Positions 60,684 to 64,000 of a stretch of DNA of 64,000 nt are shown in pieces. The notes under the pieces are model-generated. The model saw nothing but the letters and a program-made list of their open reading frames with translations. It was not told the origin of the DNA and did not search any database. A program made the translations under genes and the position numbers. Origin of the DNA: Brevibacillus brevis (lineage in GTDB: Bacteria; Bacillota; Bacilli; Brevibacillales; Brevibacillaceae); contig NZ_LR134338.1 of the NCBI RefSeq assembly GCF_900637055.1, positions 3,916,001 to 3,980,000 on the forward strand. The letters are read 5' to 3'. How positions within the stretch are numbered: position 1 is the stretch's first letter; each line of letters opens with the position of its first letter.

Positions 60684-61964
60684 TTACTCTTTCACACTTT
60701 CAGCCACACCGCACCATTCCAGTAACGTAAGCGCAAAGATCTCAGCACAACGGAATACCTCATCCAAAACGATGTATTCATTCGGGTAGTGTGCAACCTG
60801 TGTGACTCCAGGTCCGACAACAATCGCTGGCGTATTGGCCAAAGCAGTCAACAAACCGCCATCTGTTCCCCAAGGCGATGCTTCCACAATGGCTCGATCT
60901 CCCGTCACAGCTTCAAACTGCGCTTGCAGAATGTCCATCAACGGATGATCGAGCTCCACTGCTCCCGGAACCCAGCGAGCGCCGAACCACTCCAGCTCGA
61001 CAGGCTGTTCAGCAAACCACGGGTCGACCTCTGCCAGCTTTTTGAGTGCTGCTGCCATTTCCGCTTTGGCATCGTCCATCTGCTCTCCTGGGGCAACCCC
61101 CATCCTTCCTTCCAGCTTGACGAGATCAGCTACAGACGATGGCCACTTGCCCCCCTCAATCACCCCGAGATTAATCGGGATTGGAATGGGCAGCTTGGCG
61201 TAGAGCGGATCGTCGAGTCGATCGTTACGCTCTTTTTCCAATTGGCCAATGGCTTGAACGACGAGCATGCTTTTTTCGATGGCACTGACTCCCTCGTAGC
61301 GGGTCCCTCCGTGAGCAGAACGCCCTTTGACGGTCAATCTAAACCACATGGAGCCTTGCTGCTTCGGGAAAATTTTCATGTTGGTCGGCTCTGGAATCAG
61401 GGCAGCATCCGCCTTGTAACCGCGAATGATCGTCGCCAATGTTCCTGCACCACCGCTTTCTTCTTCTACAACGCTCTGAAAAATGACGTCGCCTTTCAGT
61501 TGCACACCCAACTTCTGTAGAACCTGGATTGCCAACAGCGAAGATAAGTTTCCACCCTTCATGTCCGTTGCTCCACGTCCGTAAAGCTTGCCGTCTTCAA
61601 CCTTCCCGCTAAACGGATCATCGCTCCACTGTGCCAGATCGCCTGCGGGCACTACATCCACATGTCCGTTTAGAATGATGGAACGCCCATCTCCTTGCCC
61701 CTTCCACACACCGACGACATTCGGGCTGCCTTCAAACGTCGTACGCGGGGAGACAAAATACGGATGTGACACCAACTCTTCGCCTTCCATGACCCACAAG
61801 TCAACGTCCAGCCCCATCTGCCCCAAAAGCTCCGCAATACTTTGCTGGATGGATTGCTCTTCCCCTTGTACGCTCGGGCTTTTTACCCATTGCTGCAGCA
61901 GTTGAACCGCAGCCTCACGATCTTTTTCCAATTGCTCCCGTATAAGCGCCTGCCAGTTTGCCAT
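60684..61964 (-). CDS. yodQ: M20 deacetylase (ArgE/DapE-like, YodQ-type)
   Basis: A 426-residue di-zinc peptidase-like enzyme. Metal and catalytic residues: ILNGHVDVVPAGD (His, Asp), YGRGATDMKGG (bridging Asp), QSVVEEESGGAGT (Glu pair), ALIPEPT and a late His in VTQVAHYPNEYI. The architecture fits acetylornithine deacetylase. Its position after the CoA-transferase pair matches yodQ of Bacillus subtilis, where it is thought to remove an acyl group from the lysine-derived amine. It starts at the ATG at 61964 after CGGGGG. Confidence 0.9.
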   Translation of the reverse strand: MANWQALIREQLEKDREAAVQLLQQWVKSPSVQGEEQSIQQSIAELLGQMGLDVDLWVMEGEELVSHPYFVSPRTTFEGSPNVVGVWKGQGDGRSIILNGHVDVVPAGDLAQWSDDPFSGKVEDGKLYGRGATDMKGGNLSSLLAIQVLQKLGVQLKGDVIFQSVVEEESGGAGTLATIIRGYKADAALIPEPTNMKIFPKQQGSMWFRLTVKGRSAHGGTRYEGVSAIEKSMLVVQAIGQLEKERNDRLDDPLYAKLPIPIPINLGVIEGGKWPSSVADLVKLEGRMGVAPGEQMDDAKAEMAAALKKLAEVDPWFAEQPVELEWFGARWVPGAVELDHPLMDILQAQFEAVTGDRAIVEASPWGTDGGLLTALANTPAIVVGPGVTQVAHYPNEYIVLDEVFRCAEIFALTLLEWCGVAESVKE

Positions 61965-61996
61965 GTTTATCCCCCGTTCCATGGTTTTGTCTTTGC

Positions 61997-62674
61997 TTAG
62001 CGGAAAACGCCAACCTCTCCGTCCATCTTGAGTTCGGCTTCCGTTGCTCCAATCACGTCAGCGACACTGTATGGATACATGACCTCTCGTAGATACAAAC
62101 CGTCTGGCATGACCTCCATGACTGCCATGTCGGTGATAATCAAGTCCGCAGCTTTTGTCGCGGTTAACGGCAGCGAGCATTCCCGAACGATTTTCGAACG
62201 TCCGTTTTTATCCAGATGCGTAGTCACAACCATGACCTTCTTAGCCTTTTGTGCCAGCTCCATGGCTCCTCCCATGCCAGGGACACGTTTGCCTGGGACG
62301 ATCCAGTTGGCAATGTCACCATTTTGGCTTACTTCCAGGACTCCTAAAATCGTCATGTCCAATAGTCCACGGCGAATGATGGCAAAAGCAGTCGCACTGT
62401 CAAAAAAGGATGCCCCTGTGGCGAGCGTGACAGGAAAACCACCCGCATTGCAAAGCATGGCGTTCTCCTCCCCTTTCGCAGGGCTCGGTCCTGTACCGAG
62501 AATGCCGTTCTCCGCGTGAAACATGACCCGTTTGTCAGCTGGGATAAAATCCGCAACCAACGTTGGAATGCCGATTCCCAGGTTAATGATCATGCCGTCT
62601 TCTACTTCCATTGCTGCGCGGCGGGCAATACGTTCACGATAGCTCTCGGTTTCTTTTATTTCTCCCATGCCCAT
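61997..62674 (-). CDS. yodR: CoA-transferase subunit B (YodR-type)
   Basis: A 225-residue class I CoA-transferase beta subunit (AtoA/ScoB-like). The active-site Glu is in FHAENGILGTGP, followed by CNAGGFPVTLATGASFFDS and GMGGAMELAQKAKKVMVV. It forms a heterodimer with the alpha subunit, whose gene overlaps its start by 19 bases. It transfers CoA between an acyl-CoA and acetoacetate or acetate. AAGGGG lies before the ATG at 62674. Confidence 0.92.
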   Translation of the reverse strand: MGMGEIKETESYRERIARRAAMEVEDGMIINLGIGIPTLVADFIPADKRVMFHAENGILGTGPSPAKGEENAMLCNAGGFPVTLATGASFFDSATAFAIIRRGLLDMTILGVLEVSQNGDIANWIVPGKRVPGMGGAMELAQKAKKVMVVTTHLDKNGRSKIVRECSLPLTATKAADLIITDMAVMEVMPDGLYLREVMYPYSVADVIGATEAELKMDGEVGVFR

Positions 62675-63348
62675 TGCCAGTTCACCCCTTCACTTTGGAC
62701 GATAAAGTTCACGAAAACGCCCGGGGTGACGATTTCTTCCGGGTCGATCATGCCTACCTCGACAATCTCATCCGCTTCCACGATCGTAATGTCTCCGGCC
62801 ATCGCCACTAACGGATTGAAATTGCGTGCACTAGTATCAAACACCAAATTGCCAAAACGATCCGCTTTTTTCGCATGCACGATAGCCACTTCGGCAGTGA
62901 GCGGTGTCTCCAATAGATATTCCTTTCCATCCAGGACGACCTTCTGCTTCCCTTTTTCCGCGATCGTCCCGATGCCTACATCCGATAGAATGCCTCCCAG
63001 ACCGACTCCACCTGCCCGTACACGCTCTGCAAGTATCCCCTGCGGGCAGAACTCTACTTCCAGCTCTCCAGCCGTCATTTGGGCCCCTGCGTTCGGATTT
63101 GAGCCAATATGGGAAGCTATCACTTTTTTGACGCGCTTTTCGGTCACCAGCTTGCCAATTCCAATATGCGGGAAAGCAGTATCGTTACTGATCAGCGTCA
63201 GATCACGCACGCCCCTATCCAAAATCCCCTGAATCAATGTAGGCGGGTTGCCTACCCCACCGAATCCCCCTGCCAACAGCGTCATCCCATCGCGAAAATG
63301 GGTGAGCGCTTCGGACAGGGAGACGACCTTTTCAAATCGGTTTGTCAT
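62656..63348 (-). CDS. yodS: CoA-transferase subunit A (YodS-type)
   Basis: A 230-residue class I CoA-transferase alpha subunit (AtoD/ScoA-like): GMTLLAGGFGGVGNPPTLIQ near the N-terminus, SHIGSNPNAG, ELEVEFCPQGILAERVRAGG, and YLLETPLTAEVAIVHAKKADRFGNLVFDTSARNFNP, all typical. It pairs with subunit B encoded next. GAGGAACGAGA lies before its start. In Bacillus subtilis the same pair sits between yodT and yodQ, as here. Confidence 0.92.
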   Translation of the reverse strand: MTNRFEKVVSLSEALTHFRDGMTLLAGGFGGVGNPPTLIQGILDRGVRDLTLISNDTAFPHIGIGKLVTEKRVKKVIASHIGSNPNAGAQMTAGELEVEFCPQGILAERVRAGGVGLGGILSDVGIGTIAEKGKQKVVLDGKEYLLETPLTAEVAIVHAKKADRFGNLVFDTSARNFNPLVAMAGDITIVEADEIVEVGMIDPEEIVTPGVFVNFIVQSEGVNWQWAWEK

Positions 63349-63364
63349 TCTCGTTCCTCCTTCT

Positions 63365-64000
63365 CTATCCGATCAGTGCCTTGTCTTGGAGCTCTTGCTG
63401 AACAGCTATCACCGCTTCTTTCAGCAGAGATATCAGCTCATCGATTTGCTCCATAGTAATAGTCAGTGGAGGTGAGATGATGACAGCGTCTCCTGCCATC
63501 CCTTCGATTCCGCCCATTGCCGGATAAATAAGCAAGCCTTTTTCAAATGCTTTTTCAATGACCTTCACGCCTACACCTTGAGAAAGAGCAAACGGTTCTT
63601 TTGTCTGCTTGTTTTTCACAAATTCCAGCGCGCACAGCATGCCAAGACCACGTGCATCTCCAATCAACGGGAGCTCGTCGGCCAGTTCTTTTAGGCGGGC
63701 AAGCAAATAGACACCTTGTTTTGCTGCTTTGTCGACTAGCTGATGCTTCTCCACATAGTCGAGGACAGCCAGAGAAACAGCAGCAGATTGTGGATTGGCG
63801 CTATACGTATGTCCTGCCATAATCGAGCCGCTGCCTTTTGTAATGGTCTCAATAATTGCGTCCGAAACAATCGTAGCAGCCATAGGCGTGTAACCGGCAC
63901 TCATCCCTTTGCCCAATGCCATCAGGTCAGGTACGACGCCCCAATGGTCGATTCCAAACGCTTTCCCCGTGCGGCCTACCCCTGTCATCACTTCGTCTGC
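63365..64000 (-). CDS. yodT: Class III PLP aminotransferase, C-terminal part (YodT-type; 5' end off the window)
   Basis: Only the last 212 codons are in the window. DEVMTGVGRTGKAFGIDHWGVVPDLMALGKGMSAGYTPMAA contains the PLP-binding Lys (in LGKGMSAGY) and its Asp anchor; GHTYSANPQSAAVSLAVLDYVEKHQLVDKA, RGLGMLCALEF and VIISPPLTITMEQIDELISLL follow, typical of omega-aminotransferases. It is the first visible gene of the operon with yodS, R, Q and the aldehyde dehydrogenase. It probably transaminates an amine of the lysine/beta-lysine route or GABA. Confidence 0.9.
   Translation of the reverse strand, partial: ADEVMTGVGRTGKAFGIDHWGVVPDLMALGKGMSAGYTPMAATIVSDAIIETITKGSGSIMAGHTYSANPQSAAVSLAVLDYVEKHQLVDKAAKQGVYLLARLKELADELPLIGDARGLGMLCALEFVKNKQTKEPFALSQGVGVKVIEKAFEKGLLIYPAMGGIEGMAGDAVIISPPLTITMEQIDELISLLKEAVIAVQQELQDKALIG

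Noticed and set aside
1..64000. CRISPR array, prophage or biosynthetic gene cluster
   Set aside because: No spaced direct repeats, phage structural genes, integrase, NRPS or PKS modules are seen. The only tandem repeats are coding (12-bp in the Pro/Asn protein, His-Asp in CzcD, Asn-Ala in the TIGR03943 protein).

Overview
The window reads as a chromosomal segment of an aerobic, endospore-forming Firmicute, most like Brevibacillus or another Paenibacillaceae/Bacillaceae member. The signs are strong AGGAGG ribosome-binding sites with frequent GTG/TTG starts, sigma-A promoters, spore genes (splB, a YhcN/YlaJ lipoprotein, a yodTSRQ-type cluster) and Bacillus-type neighbours (dck-dgk, czcO-czcD, a PucR-type gene beside msmX, ypuI). 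No prophage, CRISPR array or rRNA operon is visible. There is one tRNA-Ser(UGA) and one probable IS3-family scrap. Both edge genes are cut: a class I fumarase on the left and a class III aminotransferase on the right.

Layout. 1-9 kb: fumA (partial), a secreted beta-propeller protein, a TPR membrane protein, a PrsA-like lipoprotein without the isomerase domain, an MBL hydrolase, a lone ABC ATPase, and a DUF3100/small-membrane-protein/M20-hydrolase operon. 9-18 kb: an APC permease preceded by an unlisted 49-aa membrane peptide, an MHYT-PAS-GGDEF-EAL protein, uvsE, a Pro/Asn-repeat protein with a coat-protein look, and hutH behind a long perfect inverted repeat. 18-26 kb: mostly small housekeeping enzymes (aldo/keto reductase, thioesterase, methyltransferase, a pterin-dehydratase-like protein), a VOC-TetR operon with an operator inside its promoter, dgk-dck and splB. 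26-34 kb: an ECF sigma/DUF4179 anti-sigma pair, thiD, a two-component system, a SET protein, an AT-rich gap with a 59-aa membrane protein and an IS remnant, then an alpha/beta hydrolase and an Rrf2 regulator that share a duplicated 25-bp operator.

34-47 kb: a metal block (DUF318 permease plus TIGR03943 partner behind a Zur-like palindrome, a CadC-type sensor, czcO-czcD), acsA, a metallophosphoesterase, a PucR-type regulator with msmX, a HAD phosphatase, a subtilase and ypuI. 47-54 kb: a TetR/HlyD/ABC-2-permease export locus without its own ATPase, and a 1068-aa MalT/SARP-like regulator. 54-64 kb: a YhcN/YlaJ lipoprotein, a stalk-domain protein, a NamZ-polysaccharide deacetylase fusion, an acyl-CoA ligase, tRNA-Ser, and an operon of aldehyde dehydrogenase, deacetylase, CoA-transferase and aminotransferase that resembles the sporulation beta-lysine cluster.

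Most promising for follow-up: the Rrf2 operator pair, the hutH leader structure, the permease microprotein, the NamZ-deacetylase fusion, the ribosome-binding site buried in a terminator stem upstream of the YhcN-like gene, and the Pro/Asn-repeat protein. I found no clearly new multi-gene defence or biosynthetic system.
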